A DNA stretch of 64,000 nt from assembly GCA_947499975.1 (NCBI GenBank), contig CANMQE010000002.1:372001-436000 (forward strand). Reading direction: 5' to 3'. The notes beneath the pieces are model-generated. The model was not told the origin of the DNA and ran no database searches. It saw only the letters and a program-made list of their open reading frames with translations. The position numbers and the translations under genes are program-made. Source of the stretch: an uncultured Sphingomonadaceae bacterium (lineage in GTDB: Bacteria > Pseudomonadota > Alphaproteobacteria > Sphingomonadales > Sphingomonadaceae). Below are positions 45,843 through 57,514 of the stretch, in pieces; the first letter of the stretch is position 1, and every line of letters starts with the position of its first letter.

Positions 45843-47006
45843 ATGCGCGCCACCCCCGATTTCGATTTCGGCCTTACCGAAGAAGCAAAGATGATCCGCG
45901 AAAGCGTCGCCCGCTTTGCCGATGAACGAATCGCGCCGCTGGCGGCGAAGGCAGACCGGGAAGACTGGTTTCCCATCGAACTCTGGCCCGAAATGGGCGA
46001 GCTTGGCCTGCACGGGATGACCGTGTCCGAAGAGGATGGCGGCACCGGTCTGGGCTATCTGGAACACACCATCGCGGTGGAAGAGGTGAGCCGCGCCAGC
46101 GCTGCCATCGGCCTTTCCTATGGCGCGCATTCGAACCTGTGCGTCAACCAGATCGCGCGCTGGGGCAATGCCGCGCAGAAGGAAAAGTACCTCCACGGCC
46201 TCATCAGCGGAGAGCACGTGGGCGCGCTTGCCATGAGCGAGCCGGGCGCGGGCAGCGATGTCGTCTCGATGAAGCTGAAGGCCGAAACCGTGCAGGGAGG
46301 CTACCTGCTGAACGGCACCAAGTTCTGGATCACCAACGGCCACGTGGCGGAAACACTGGTGGTCTATGCCAAGACCGACCCCGAAGGCGGCAGCAAGGGC
46401 ATCACCGCCTTCCTCATCGAGAAGGACATGGACGGTTTCGCGCCCGGCCAGAAGATCGACAAGATGGGCATGAAAGGCTCCATCACCAGCGAACTGGTGT
46501 TCGAGGATTGCCTCGTTCCCGAGGAAAACGTGCTGGGCGAAGTGGGCAAGGGCGCAGCCGTACTGATGAGCGGGCTGGATTACGAGCGCGTGGTGCTTTC
46601 GGGCGTGCAGCTGGGCATCATGCAGGCCTGCCTCGATACCGTGATCCCCTATGTCCGGGAGCGTAACCAGTTCGGCAAGCGGATCGGCGATTTCCAGCTG
46701 ATCCAGGCCAAGGTGGCCGATATGTACGTGGCGCTGCAATCGGCACGTGCCTACACCTACGCGGTGGCAAAGGCCTGCGACAACGGCAAGACCACGCGTT
46801 TCGACGCCGCAGGCACCATCCTGCTGGCCTCCGAAAACGCCTTCCGCGTGGCGGGCGAGGCGGTACAGGCATTGGGCGGCGCAGGCTACACCACCGACTG
46901 GCCGGTGGAACGCTACCTGCGCGATGCCAAGCTGCTGGACATTGGCGCTGGCACCAACGAAATCCGCCGGATGCTGATCGGGCGGGAGCTGATCGGCGCG
47001 GCCTGA
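45843..47006 (+). CDS. Isovaleryl-CoA dehydrogenase
   Basis: A 387-residue FAD enzyme that oxidizes isovaleryl-CoA to 3-methylcrotonyl-CoA in leucine breakdown, passing electrons to ETF. The family mark [14 protein letters not shown] and the catalytic Glu at E248 in [11 protein letters not shown], the position used by isovaleryl-CoA dehydrogenases, support this over a general short-chain enzyme. FAD-contact motifs [11 protein letters not shown] and [22 protein letters not shown] are intact. The methylcrotonyl-CoA carboxylase genes that often follow are not here. It is divergent from the HWE kinase (121 bp). Confidence 0.9.
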   Translation: MRATPDFDFGLTEEAKMIRESVARFADERIAPLAAKADREDWFPIELWPEMGELGLHGMTVSEEDGGTGLGYLEHTIAVEEVSRASAAIGLSYGAHSNLCVNQIARWGNAAQKEKYLHGLISGEHVGALAMSEPGAGSDVVSMKLKAETVQGGYLLNGTKFWITNGHVAETLVVYAKTDPEGGSKGITAFLIEKDMDGFAPGQKIDKMGMKGSITSELVFEDCLVPEENVLGEVGKGAAVLMSGLDYERVVLSGVQLGIMQACLDTVIPYVRERNQFGKRIGDFQLIQAKVADMYVALQSARAYTYAVAKACDNGKTTRFDAAGTILLASENAFRVAGEAVQALGGAGYTTDWPVERYLRDAKLLDIGAGTNEIRRMLIGRELIGAA

Positions 47007-47089
47007 CCCTTATTCCCGTCGTCGCGACAAGGGGTTAACATCGCTGGCAATATGTCCCCTGCCTGCTAGGCACGGCGGGGGAGAGACAT

Positions 47090-47722
47090 TTGCCGATACC
47101 GACGAACCGAAAGCCCAGCCTCCTGTCGCGCATCGTCTGGTGGGCGCTGGGCAAGGTCTATGACTGGCGCGGCTATACGCTGGAAAACCATCCGCAAAAG
47201 CTGCCCAGGTTCCTGCTTGTCGGCGCGCCGCATACGTCCAACTGGGATTTCATCTATTTCGCGGGTGCCGTGCAGGAGATGGGTATCAGGCCCAGCTTCA
47301 TCGGCAAGCACACGCTGTTCAAATGGCCCATGACGCGCTTCATGCTGGACATGGGCGGGATGCCGATCAACCGGTCCGCCCCGCAAGGCTATGTGCGCAG
47401 CGTGATCCAGCAGATCGAGGCGGCGGACGAGATGGCACTGGTGATCGCGCCCGAAGGCAGCCGGTCTACCGACGGGCGCTGGCGCAGCGGGTTCTATCAT
47501 ATCGCCAATGGCGCGGGCGTACCCATCGTGCCTGCCTGGGTGAACCACGAAACGGGTCAAGCCGGTTTTGGCGAGCCGATCTGGCCAAGCGGCGATTTCC
47601 ATGCGGACCTGGCAAAGATCGCGGCGTTCTATCAGGCCAAGCTGCCCGATTGTGAGCGGTTCGACGTGCTGGCGGAGCAGGCGCGCGGCGAAGTTGCCAC
47701 GCCCAAGTCGCGCAATGACTGA
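47090..47722 (+). CDS. PlsC-family acyltransferase
   Basis: A 210-residue membrane-associated acyltransferase related to 1-acylglycerol-3-phosphate acyltransferases. The catalytic HX4D is HTSNWD (H48, D53); the EGSRS motif that binds phosphate follows at about 123-127, and PIVPAWVNHE closes the core. It belongs to the short branch that lacks an N-terminal TM helix. The start is TTG (47090) behind GGGGGAGAG. The next gene begins 3 bp after the stop, so both are probably an operon. Confidence 0.85.
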   Translation: MPIPTNRKPSLLSRIVWWALGKVYDWRGYTLENHPQKLPRFLLVGAPHTSNWDFIYFAGAVQEMGIRPSFIGKHTLFKWPMTRFMLDMGGMPINRSAPQGYVRSVIQQIEAADEMALVIAPEGSRSTDGRWRSGFYHIANGAGVPIVPAWVNHETGQAGFGEPIWPSGDFHADLAKIAAFYQAKLPDCERFDVLAEQARGEVATPKSRND

Positions 47723-47725
47723 GCG

Positions 47726-48520
47726 GTGATCGAGGCTCTGGCCCTGAATGCTGCCGCGCTGCTGGGCGCGGCGATTGCGCTCTGGCTGCTGTCCGCGCTG
47801 CTGAGCAAGGTCAGCTTCGTCGATGCGGTGTGGGGGCTGGCGATGGCCGGGTTGGCGCTGCTGAGCTGGTGGCAGGTGGGTGAGCCGGGCCTTGCTGCCA
47901 ACCTGCTGACGGCGATGGTGGTGGCATGGGGCGTGCGGCTGGGCGTGCACCTGCTGCGCCGGTTCTGGCGCAATGGCGAAGACGATCGCTACACCGAGAT
48001 GCTGCCTTCGCCAGACAGGCGTGCGCGCTTCGCCATTACCGCGTTATGGAAGGTGTGGCTGCTGCAATCCGCGCTGATCATGCTGGTGAGCAGCCCTGCG
48101 CAAGTGGGCATCCTGGCGGCAGGCGGCGACGCTTCGCTCTCGTCATGGGCATACATTGGCGTGGCGCTGTATCTGCTGGGTATCGTCTTTGAATGGGTAG
48201 GCGACTGGCAGCTTGCCCGGTTCAAGGCCGATCCTGCCAACGAAGGCGAAGTGATGGACACCGGCCTGTGGCGTTACACCCGCCACCCCAATTACTTTGG
48301 CGATGCCTGCGCGTGGTGGGGCATTTTCATCGTCGCGCTCTCCATCGATCCGGGCGCGGTGATCTGGACACTGCCGGGCCCGATCTTCCTTACCTTCACG
48401 CTGGTGAAATGGTCAGGGGCGGCCATGACGGAGGAGGGGATGGAGAAAAAATACGGGGACGATTTTTCCGCCTATGTGCAGCGCACCTCCGCCTTTGTGC
48501 CGATGCCGCCACGACGGTGA
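47726..48520 (+). CDS. DUF1295 membrane protein (steroid 5-alpha-reductase-like)
   Basis: A 264-residue inner-membrane protein with about seven TM segments. The C-terminal TGLWRYTRHPNYFGDACAWWG is the NADPH/lipid-binding signature of the DUF1295 and isoprenylcysteine methyltransferase-like superfamily. GTG at 47726 is the start, 3 bp after the acyltransferase stop. A role in lipid modification, with the acyltransferase, is an inference from this spacing. Confidence 0.83.
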   Translation: MIEALALNAAALLGAAIALWLLSALLSKVSFVDAVWGLAMAGLALLSWWQVGEPGLAANLLTAMVVAWGVRLGVHLLRRFWRNGEDDRYTEMLPSPDRRARFAITALWKVWLLQSALIMLVSSPAQVGILAAGGDASLSSWAYIGVALYLLGIVFEWVGDWQLARFKADPANEGEVMDTGLWRYTRHPNYFGDACAWWGIFIVALSIDPGAVIWTLPGPIFLTFTLVKWSGAAMTEEGMEKKYGDDFSAYVQRTSAFVPMPPRR

Positions 48521-48579
48521 AGCGGGAATGACCGGGCGCGCAAGATGACAGGGACGAACAGAAGGGGCATGGACTGCAA

Positions 48580-49686
48580 ATGAAAACCTGGGTTGCACGT
48601 ATTGCATTTGTCATTGTTACCGTGCTCGCCATTGCGACGCTGGTCAGCATGGTGGCCGCCGATGCCTGGTGGATACGGGTGTTCGATTTTCCGCGGCTGC
48701 AATTTGCCATCCTGCTGGGCATCGCCATCGTGCTGCTGCTGGTGAGCCGGCCCCGCCGCCTGGTGATCTGGCTGCCCGTGGCGCTGCTGGCGCTGGGAAT
48801 CCAGCTGTTCCAGATCCTGCCCTATTTCTCCCTCGCGCCGCAGCAGGCGGTGGGGGCCGCGACATGCGCCCCGGCTGACAGGCTGCACCTTGTCTCGCTG
48901 AACGTGTTGCAGACCAATCGCGATTACGCCTCCACCATCGAATATGTGCAGGGGGAAAGCCCGGACATCTTCCTGGCGATGGAAAACGATGCGGAATGGA
49001 CAAATGCGCTTTCCGGCGCGCTGGATGCGCAATATCCCTATTCGGTGAAGATCCCGCAGCCCAACACCTATGGCATGGCCCTGTGGTCACGCCTGCCCTT
49101 TGCCGAGACGGAGCGTAACGAACTGGCGGGCGGTGGCACCCCGTCGATCAAGGCGCGCGTGCAGCGGGCCGATGGCGATATGTTCACCCTGTTTGCCGTG
49201 CACCCGCGCCCGCCGCGCCCGGGGCAGGATAGCGGGCAGCGCGATGCGGAGCTGATCCTGCTGGCAGACCTGGTGCGCGAATCCGGCAAGCCGACCATGG
49301 TGGTGGGCGATTTCAACGATGTCGGCTGGTCCAGCGTGACAGAGACATTCCAGCGGATCGGGCAGTTGATCGATGCGCGGCAGGGCCGCGGCTTCAACGC
49401 CACTTTCGATGCGCGCAATCCGCTGATGCGCTGGCCGCTGGATCACGTGTTTCACACTGACGATTTCGGCGTTCTGGCGTTCTCCGCCGGGCCCGATGTC
49501 GGGTCAGACCATTTCCCCCTGGAGGTGGAGCTTTGCCTGCAATCGGCCCGCTTCGAAACGCAGCAGCAAGCGCCCGAATTGACGGAGGACGCGGTCGATA
49601 ACGCGCGCGATGAGCTGGAGGAGGCATCGAAGGGCGGCGACGGCTACGATGCGGATAACCTCATCGCAGAGGTACCGGAAGACTGA
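48580..49686 (+). CDS. Membrane-anchored endonuclease/exonuclease/phosphatase-family protein
   Basis: A 368-residue protein with three N-terminal TM segments (within about 1-90) and a periplasmic EEP hydrolase domain. Catalytic blocks are LVSLNVLQTN, AMENDAEW, TLFAVHPRPP, MVVGDFNDVGW and the terminal SDHFPLEVEL, so metal-dependent phosphodiesterase chemistry is likely; phospholipid or nucleic acid substrates are both possible. The last 45 residues are acidic and low in complexity. It is on the same strand as the DUF1295 gene 59 bp upstream. Confidence 0.87.
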   Translation: MKTWVARIAFVIVTVLAIATLVSMVAADAWWIRVFDFPRLQFAILLGIAIVLLLVSRPRRLVIWLPVALLALGIQLFQILPYFSLAPQQAVGAATCAPADRLHLVSLNVLQTNRDYASTIEYVQGESPDIFLAMENDAEWTNALSGALDAQYPYSVKIPQPNTYGMALWSRLPFAETERNELAGGGTPSIKARVQRADGDMFTLFAVHPRPPRPGQDSGQRDAELILLADLVRESGKPTMVVGDFNDVGWSSVTETFQRIGQLIDARQGRGFNATFDARNPLMRWPLDHVFHTDDFGVLAFSAGPDVGSDHFPLEVELCLQSARFETQQQAPELTEDAVDNARDELEEASKGGDGYDADNLIAEVPED

Positions 49687-49708
49687 CGCCTTGCGTCGGC
49701 GGGAGTGC

Positions 49709-50434
49709 CTAGCGATGCCCTTCGTGGTTCAGCGCGTATTTCAGGCTGGCGCCTACCATCAGGCCTGAGACGCCCATGATCACCGCCGCCCACACCCAGT
49801 GCGGCAGTAACAGCTCCGCCTCGATCGCGCCGGTGTCGGATAGCATTGGCTGCCCGCCCACCATGGCGGTTTCGGAGAACAAATAGTCCATGTCCTGAAA
49901 CATGGAGAGCGCGGCCAGCACGCCCAGGAATTGCAAGGTGAATAGCTGCACGCCGCGCCCCGCGCGCCAGGCGATCAGGCCCAGGCCTGCACCAAGCGCG
50001 GGCAGCACCAGCCATCCCACACCGCTGCGCACCCAGATCACAGTGGAAAGCACCAGCGCGCCCGCCAATGCGTAGAGCGCTGGCTGCCAATATTTGCGTG
50101 CGCTGCTGGCAAGAATCAGCAACGCGCCCATCACGCTTGGCCCCAGCGGCCCGCCCATGGCGATCACCGCGCGGTCCAGCCCGCCGCTATCCAGCGCCGT
50201 GCGGGAGGAGGCATAGCCGGAGCCATTGGCGTAGATCACCAGTTCATCGAAAGCATTGCCCGTCAGCAGGGCGGCAAGGCCGTGCCCCATCTCGTGAAAC
50301 CACGTGGTGAGAATGACGAAGGGCCATATCAGTAAGTTGCCGAATGGCAGCGCTGGCAGAAACAGCACCAGCACGGCTGCCAGGATCAGGCGGCCGACCT
50401 GCTCCTCCTGGCTGCCGGGACGCGCGCCGCGCAT
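49709..50434 (-). CDS. M50-family membrane metalloprotease
   Basis: A 241-residue integral membrane protein of the M50B-like type. The zinc motif HEMGH sits in the first TM region (ILTTWFHEMGHGLAALLTGN). Five more TM segments follow, with a GGPLGPSVMG turn. PDZ and the NxxPxxxxD motif of site-2 proteases are not obvious, so it belongs to the short, poorly understood branch. Its ATG overlaps the stop of the AI-2E permease gene by one base (TGATG), which suggests coupled translation. Confidence 0.82.
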   Translation of the reverse strand: MRGARPGSQEEQVGRLILAAVLVLFLPALPFGNLLIWPFVILTTWFHEMGHGLAALLTGNAFDELVIYANGSGYASSRTALDSGGLDRAVIAMGGPLGPSVMGALLILASSARKYWQPALYALAGALVLSTVIWVRSGVGWLVLPALGAGLGLIAWRAGRGVQLFTLQFLGVLAALSMFQDMDYLFSETAMVGGQPMLSDTGAIEAELLLPHWVWAAVIMGVSGLMVGASLKYALNHEGHR

Positions 50435-51555
50435 CAGGCGTGTTCCTTCGCAGCCTCGGGCCCCGTGCCGCCAGTCGCACTACCCGCCGGCAATGCGCCA
50501 TCGCTGCGCGATTGGTAGAGGATGGACCAGCCTGCAAGGAAAAGCCCTGCCGCCATCGGCCCGATCACGATGCCCGCAAGCCCCGTGGTAGCAATGCCGC
50601 CCAGTGTGGAGATCAGGATGATCCAGTCCGGTATGCCAGTATCGCGGCCCACCAGTATCGGGCGCAGCACGTTGTCTGCCATGCCGATGATGGCGACACC
50701 CGGTATCAGCACCACCACGCCCTGCCAGATGTCACCGATCGCCAGCAGGTAGATCGCCACGGGTGCCCACACGATGGCAGGGCCGATGGCAGGCAGCAGC
50801 GAGAAGAAAGCCGTCAGCAGGCCCAGCAACACCACCGATGGCATCCCGGCGATCCAGTAGGTGATCGAACCAAGCGCGCCCTGTGTCAGCCCCACGACGA
50901 TGGAGCCCTTCACCGTGGCGCGCACAATGGAAAGGAAGCGGTTCGCCAGTTGCTGCGCGATATCGCTGCCCAGCGGCAGGTGGTTGATGATCTGCGTGCC
51001 GATGCGCTTTCCGTCGCGCAGCAGGAAATACGCGACGTACAGGCCAACGCCGAAGGCCAGCACGAAGCCAATGGCGCTCCCGGTGATGGAAACCGCCTGC
51101 CGCGCAATGAGACCCGAGCTTTCCAGAGCCAGTTCCTGCGCCCTTTGCTGGATAAGCTCTGGCGACCCGAGGCCGGAGTTTTCGAGATTTTCCCGTAGAA
51201 CGGCGGGCAAGGCGGAAAAGATCGTCTCGAACCAGGCGGCAAGATCAATCCGCCCTTCCTGGAAGGCGACCACCACGGACGTGGCCTGTTCCACCACCAC
51301 GCCGCCGATCAGGAAGGCAGGGATGATCACGGCAATTGTAATCACCAGCAGCGTGGCGATAGCCGCGCGGTTATCGCCTTTCAGCTTGGTGCGAAACCAC
51401 CTGAACATCGGCTGGAACATGATCGCGGCCAGCGCCGCCCAGAGAATGGGCAGCAGGAAGGGCCAGATGATGAACGCGAAACCCAGCGTGATCAGGGCGA
51501 GGAACAGCAGATAGCCGCCACCTTCCAGCCGCTTGTGTTCCATTATCGTGTTCAC
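50434..51555 (-). CDS. AI-2E family transporter
   Basis: A 373-residue inner-membrane permease with about eight TM segments: a pair near residues 12-45, one at about 62-85, a large cytoplasmic or periplasmic loop (about 90-150), then a C-terminal bundle with the family motif RPILVGRDTGIPDWIILIS. The family name comes from E. coli TqsA; members also transport Na or other solutes, so the substrate is unknown. It begins 55 bp after the gyrB stop and is coupled to the M50 protease gene. Confidence 0.88.
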   Translation of the reverse strand: MNTIMEHKRLEGGGYLLFLALITLGFAFIIWPFLLPILWAALAAIMFQPMFRWFRTKLKGDNRAAIATLLVITIAVIIPAFLIGGVVVEQATSVVVAFQEGRIDLAAWFETIFSALPAVLRENLENSGLGSPELIQQRAQELALESSGLIARQAVSITGSAIGFVLAFGVGLYVAYFLLRDGKRIGTQIINHLPLGSDIAQQLANRFLSIVRATVKGSIVVGLTQGALGSITYWIAGMPSVVLLGLLTAFFSLLPAIGPAIVWAPVAIYLLAIGDIWQGVVVLIPGVAIIGMADNVLRPILVGRDTGIPDWIILISTLGGIATTGLAGIVIGPMAAGLFLAGWSILYQSRSDGALPAGSATGGTGPEAAKEHA

Positions 51556-51610
51556 GCAAGGCCCTCCCGGCTCGTGTCAGGTGGTGTCGGCCCCCTTCGG
51601 ATATCAAGCG

Positions 51611-54319
<2,709 letters not shown>

Positions 54320-54350
54320 TCACGCGAATCGCACGACGGGGGAAATTGTC

Positions 54351-55019
54351 ATGAAGATCAAACTGGCGCTGGGCGCTGCAGTCATCGCGATGGGCCTGTC
54401 CACGCCTGCGCAGGCCGACATCCTGAATTACGATGTCACCAACGCCACCGGCGGCGATTGCGCGCATGGCCTGTGGACCAACACGCTCAATAGCGGCTGC
54501 TCGCGCTATTACTCGTTCCAGGACGGTTCGCTGTTCTCCGTGGATACCGACACGGGCACCGGCACCTTCACCGGCACCGCGATCAACCGGGCGGGCACCG
54601 TCGCCACGCTCGATCTCTCGCTCAGCGGCCTGATCGACACGATGGATGGCACGGGTTTCGACTATAAGTCCGGCGGCGGACCCTACGATCCGGCGAACCA
54701 GGATTACTTCAGCTCTGCCAGCGGCACGATCAATGTGGGCGGCATCACCTATACGCTGAACCCCGTCGATCCCTTCGCCGGCAACACGTCCTTCCAGTTT
54801 GGTGACGGCGCGAACGACAAGACCGGCGACTTCGGCGGCTCTGCATGGCTCAACGTGCTCAACCCACTGGGCGCGCTGCTGCCGCATTTCGACATCAATT
54901 TCGATCTCAAGCCCTCGCCGACGCAGGTGCCCGCTCCGGCCGGTGCGCTGCTCCTGGGGTTTGGCCTGGTGGGTGTATGGGGTGCGCGCCGCCGCAAGGC
55001 AAAGGTCGCTGCTGCCTGA
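54351..55019 (+). CDS. PEP-CTERM-type secreted protein
   Basis: A 222-residue exported protein. Signal peptide at about 1-22 (ending PAQA). The body is Gly/Asp/Thr-rich and beta-like with one Cys pair (GGDCAHGLW, NSGCSRYY). The C terminus has the PEP-CTERM sorting signal form: VPAPAGALLLG, a TM stretch, then GARRRKAKV. An exosortase should cleave it; none is in the window. GGGGG about 8 nt upstream supports the ATG at 54351. It is divergent from gyrB with 205 bp between starts. A TPR lipoprotein gene follows on the same strand. Confidence 0.83.
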   Translation: MKIKLALGAAVIAMGLSTPAQADILNYDVTNATGGDCAHGLWTNTLNSGCSRYYSFQDGSLFSVDTDTGTGTFTGTAINRAGTVATLDLSLSGLIDTMDGTGFDYKSGGGPYDPANQDYFSSASGTINVGGITYTLNPVDPFAGNTSFQFGDGANDKTGDFGGSAWLNVLNPLGALLPHFDINFDLKPSPTQVPAPAGALLLGFGLVGVWGARRRKAKVAAA

Positions 55020-55065
55020 TCGTCCCCCATTGCGCGGCGCGATGGACTTCGAATCCGACCTTCCG

Positions 55066-55099
55066 AGCGAGGCCCGGGCGCAAGCGCTTAGGCCTCGCT
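55066..55099 (+). terminator. Hairpin after the PEP-CTERM gene
   Basis: Perfect 9-bp arms AGCGAGGCC (55066-55074) and GGCCTCGCT (55091-55099) lie 47 bp after the stop. No T-run follows, so if it terminates it does so weakly or with Rho. Confidence 0.45.
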
Positions 55100-55126
55100 T
55101 AAGGCATTTGCGCTAGGCTGCGCTGC

Positions 55127-56752
55127 ATGAGAAAAAGTGCGAAATTCGTCATTCCCGCCGTCGCGCTGACGCTGGCCCTTGCCGGATGCGGCCTTGCAGG
55201 CGGCGATCCGATGGAGGATGCGCAGGCCGCCTACGAAGCCGGCGATTATCGTGCCGCGCGCATCGCGCTGGCAGAGGCGCTTGACGATCCTGAAAGCTCG
55301 GCAGACGCCTTGCCGCTCTATGCCCGTACCCTGCTGGCGCTGGAAGATGGCGAGGGAGCGGAGCGCGTCATCGGGCAGCTACGCGGCCATGGACACGCGC
55401 CCGCCGATCTCGATGCGATGGCGGCCCACGCGGCCTTCCTGCGCTCCGACCATGAAGAGGCGCTGTCACGCGCGGAACTGCCCGGCGCGCAGACGCCGCT
55501 GGGCGCATGGGTTGCCATTCGCGCCCTTACCGCGCTGAATCGCGCAGACGAGGCGCTCGCGCGTGCGGATGGCGCGGTGGAAGCCTATCCCGATGATGCC
55601 CGCCTGCTGGCAACGCGCGGCGCGATGGCACTGGCGCAGCGACAGGTGGCGCAGGCAAAGGGCTGGTCACAGCGCGCGCTGGAGGCCGGGGAGAACCAGC
55701 TGGACGCGTTGATGCTGGCAGGCCAGTTGCGCCTGCTGCGCGCGGACTACGAAGGTGCGCGTAGTTTCTACGCCCGCGCGCACGACCATTATCCGGCAGA
55801 CCTTGGCCCGCTGTTCGCTCTGGCCGCCACGCAGGCCGATCTGGGCGACAACGCGGCGGCAAAGGCGAACCTCGCCGCGCTGGATGCAGCGGCGCCGGGC
55901 CATCCCATGGGTCTGCTGCTGAGCGCGCGGCTGGCATTCAACGAGGGGGATCTGGACGCAGCGCAGGCTATCGTCCAGCGCGCGGAAAGCGATATTGGCA
56001 AGATACCGGCAGGGCGCCTCCTGATGGGAGAAATCGCCTATCTGCGCGGCTTCCCCTCCCAGGCGATCACCCATCTGCAACAATTCCTGCGGATGCAGCC
56101 GGGCCATTTCCACGCCAGCACGGTGCTGGCGCAGGCGCTGGCGGGGGAGGGTGAAACGCGCCGCGCCTTTGATCTTGTCGCCCCGCTGGCCGACAGCGCC
56201 ACTGCAACCCCGCAGATGCTGGCGCTGGCTTCCCGCCTTGCCGGCGAACTGGAGGAGGATGACCGCTTTGCAGCAAGGCTGGCGCAGAGTCTGCCCGAAG
56301 GATTCGCGCGCCGGGCAAGTGAGGCGCAGGACGCGCTGCTGGCAGGCAACGCGGATCAGGCGGAAAGGCTTTATACTGCCCTGCTGGAGAAAGGCGGCAG
56401 CAGCGATGCGGTGATCCTGAACAACGCCGCCCATTCCGCGCTTGGTTCAGGCGACAGGGAAGCGGCGCTTCGCCGCGCGCGTGCAGCCCATGCGCTGGCG
56501 CCGCGCGATCCGCGCGTGGCCGATACGCTGGGCTGGGTGCTGCTGGAAAACGGCAAGGCAGCGGAAGGATTGCGGCATCTGGAAACTGCGGTTGCCGCGC
56601 AGCCGGGCAATCTGCAGATCCGCTGGCATTACGCCAATGCCCTGATCGCCAATGGTCGGACGGCAGAGGCGCGCCCCATAATCCGGGACATGCGCGAATT
56701 TGCGAGCGCGGACCGGCGCGCGGCGATCGACGCGCTGCTGGCGCGACTTTAG
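55127..56752 (+). CDS. TPR-repeat lipoprotein (PrsT-like)
   Basis: A 541-residue lipoprotein. The lipobox LALAGC places the lipidated Cys at residue 21. The rest is helical, made of about a dozen TPR-like units (for example EDAQAAYEAGDYRAARIAL and GWVLLENGKAAEGLRHLETA). It resembles the TPR lipoprotein PrsT tied to exosortase/PEP-CTERM systems, but is shorter than PrsT (about 900), so it may only share the repeats. The position 107 bp after a PEP-CTERM gene favours a role in surface export or polysaccharide handling. Confidence 0.8.
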   Translation: MRKSAKFVIPAVALTLALAGCGLAGGDPMEDAQAAYEAGDYRAARIALAEALDDPESSADALPLYARTLLALEDGEGAERVIGQLRGHGHAPADLDAMAAHAAFLRSDHEEALSRAELPGAQTPLGAWVAIRALTALNRADEALARADGAVEAYPDDARLLATRGAMALAQRQVAQAKGWSQRALEAGENQLDALMLAGQLRLLRADYEGARSFYARAHDHYPADLGPLFALAATQADLGDNAAAKANLAALDAAAPGHPMGLLLSARLAFNEGDLDAAQAIVQRAESDIGKIPAGRLLMGEIAYLRGFPSQAITHLQQFLRMQPGHFHASTVLAQALAGEGETRRAFDLVAPLADSATATPQMLALASRLAGELEEDDRFAARLAQSLPEGFARRASEAQDALLAGNADQAERLYTALLEKGGSSDAVILNNAAHSALGSGDREAALRRARAAHALAPRDPRVADTLGWVLLENGKAAEGLRHLETAVAAQPGNLQIRWHYANALIANGRTAEARPIIRDMREFASADRRAAIDALLARL

Positions 56753-56798
56753 GCCGTCAAACCCCGGTCGCTGATGCCGGCTCGCGCAGGATACAAAA

Positions 56799-56831
56799 AT
56801 GGCCGCTCTTCGGGGGGTGAAGAGCGGCCAT
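56799..56831 (-). terminator. Strong hairpin with T-run on the minus strand
   Basis: Perfect 13-bp arms ATGGCCGCTCTTC (56799-56811) and GAAGAGCGGCCAT (56819-56831) close a 7-nt loop. On the minus strand the stem is followed by TTTTTG, so it terminates transcription from the small minus-strand gene at 56.9 kb. It may also slow transcription leaving the TPR gene. Confidence 0.82.
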
Positions 56832-56894
56832 ATGTCGGCCCGGAAGCGGGGTAGGGGGGAGAGAGGCTTACCGGACCGGAGGGGTTTCAATCGC

Positions 56895-56975
56895 TTAGAG
56901 GATGCCCATCAGCAGCGTGGTGCTGACAGAAACCGCTGCGAGCGATGCAAGAATGTTCGATGCGAAATGCCGCAT
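56895..56975 (-). CDS. 26-residue membrane peptide
   Basis: A tiny gene supported by context. The peptide starts MRHFASNILASL and continues to GIL with one hydrophobic helix (about residues 8-26) rich in Ser/Thr/Val. AAGGA lies 9 nt before the ATG, and a strong minus-strand terminator follows 64 nt after the stop. A 41-nt element that also stands before the next gene upstream (UrcA family) lies 79 nt before the start. Function unknown; it could be a membrane-inserting regulator or a toxin-like peptide. Confidence 0.6.
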   Translation of the reverse strand: MRHFASNILASLAAVSVSTTLLMGIL

Positions 56976-57054
56976 GGTTTGTTTTCCTTTGTTTTGTGCA
57001 GATTCGCCGGGAAGCCCGTCGTCGAGGGCGCAGATGGGCTGAGCATGATTGTTT

Positions 57055-57095
57055 TGCAAATGCGAAATAATCGACAAGTGTTGCGTGTTTTGCAA
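57055..57095. repeat. 41-nt upstream element, copy A
   Basis: This stretch matches 57515-57555 at 33 of 41 positions. The shared core includes TGCGAAATAATC near the left end and TTGCGT.TTT.GCAA at the right end. It lies 79 nt upstream of the 26-residue peptide gene and just downstream of the UrcA-family stop. The right half forms a TTGC-N7-GCAA dyad. Probably a promoter-linked operator. Confidence 0.7.
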
Positions 57096-57136
57096 CCCAA
57101 GCCGATTATCTCTTTTCTCGTTCGCTGATGGGGGAA

Positions 57137-57427
57137 TTAGCGGGCGGCAAATTGCTCCGGCGCACGCTGTGCGGAGGCCAGTTCGGCACGCACCTGCTGG
57201 GCGCACTCGCGGTAGGCCATCAATCTGGACACATCGCTTATGGTAGGGCGGACGCACGCGGTATTCACGGCGCGCTCCACCCGCGCTTCCTGCGTCACGG
57301 GAACGGCGGCACGCTTTTCACTGGCGCGCGGCGCCTCGCCTATCACCATCACGAAGGCCGACTGGGCGTAGGCAGGCATGGCGGTCATCAGGGCAAGGGC
57401 GAAGGCGGAAAAGGCAATAGTTTTCAT
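57137..57427 (-). CDS. UrcA-family small secreted protein
   Basis: A 96-residue exported protein. A signal peptide ends near PAYAQ (about residue 22). The mature part has the UrcA-family pattern with two Cys, TACVRPTISDVSRLMAYRECAQ, followed by an Ala/Gln/Arg-rich helix. UrcA proteins are short, of unknown function, and typical of sphingomonads. GGAG lies about 10 nt before the ATG. Copy B of the 41-nt element is 87 nt upstream. Confidence 0.8.
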   Translation of the reverse strand: MKTIAFSAFALALMTAMPAYAQSAFVMVIGEAPRASEKRAAVPVTQEARVERAVNTACVRPTISDVSRLMAYRECAQQVRAELASAQRAPEQFAAR

Positions 57428-57514
57428 CGGACTTGAACTCCATTCACTGGGTGGTGGACTTTGTTCAGATCATCCTCGACTTCCGCATCCTGTGTGCAGT
57501 TGCAGCATAAATTG

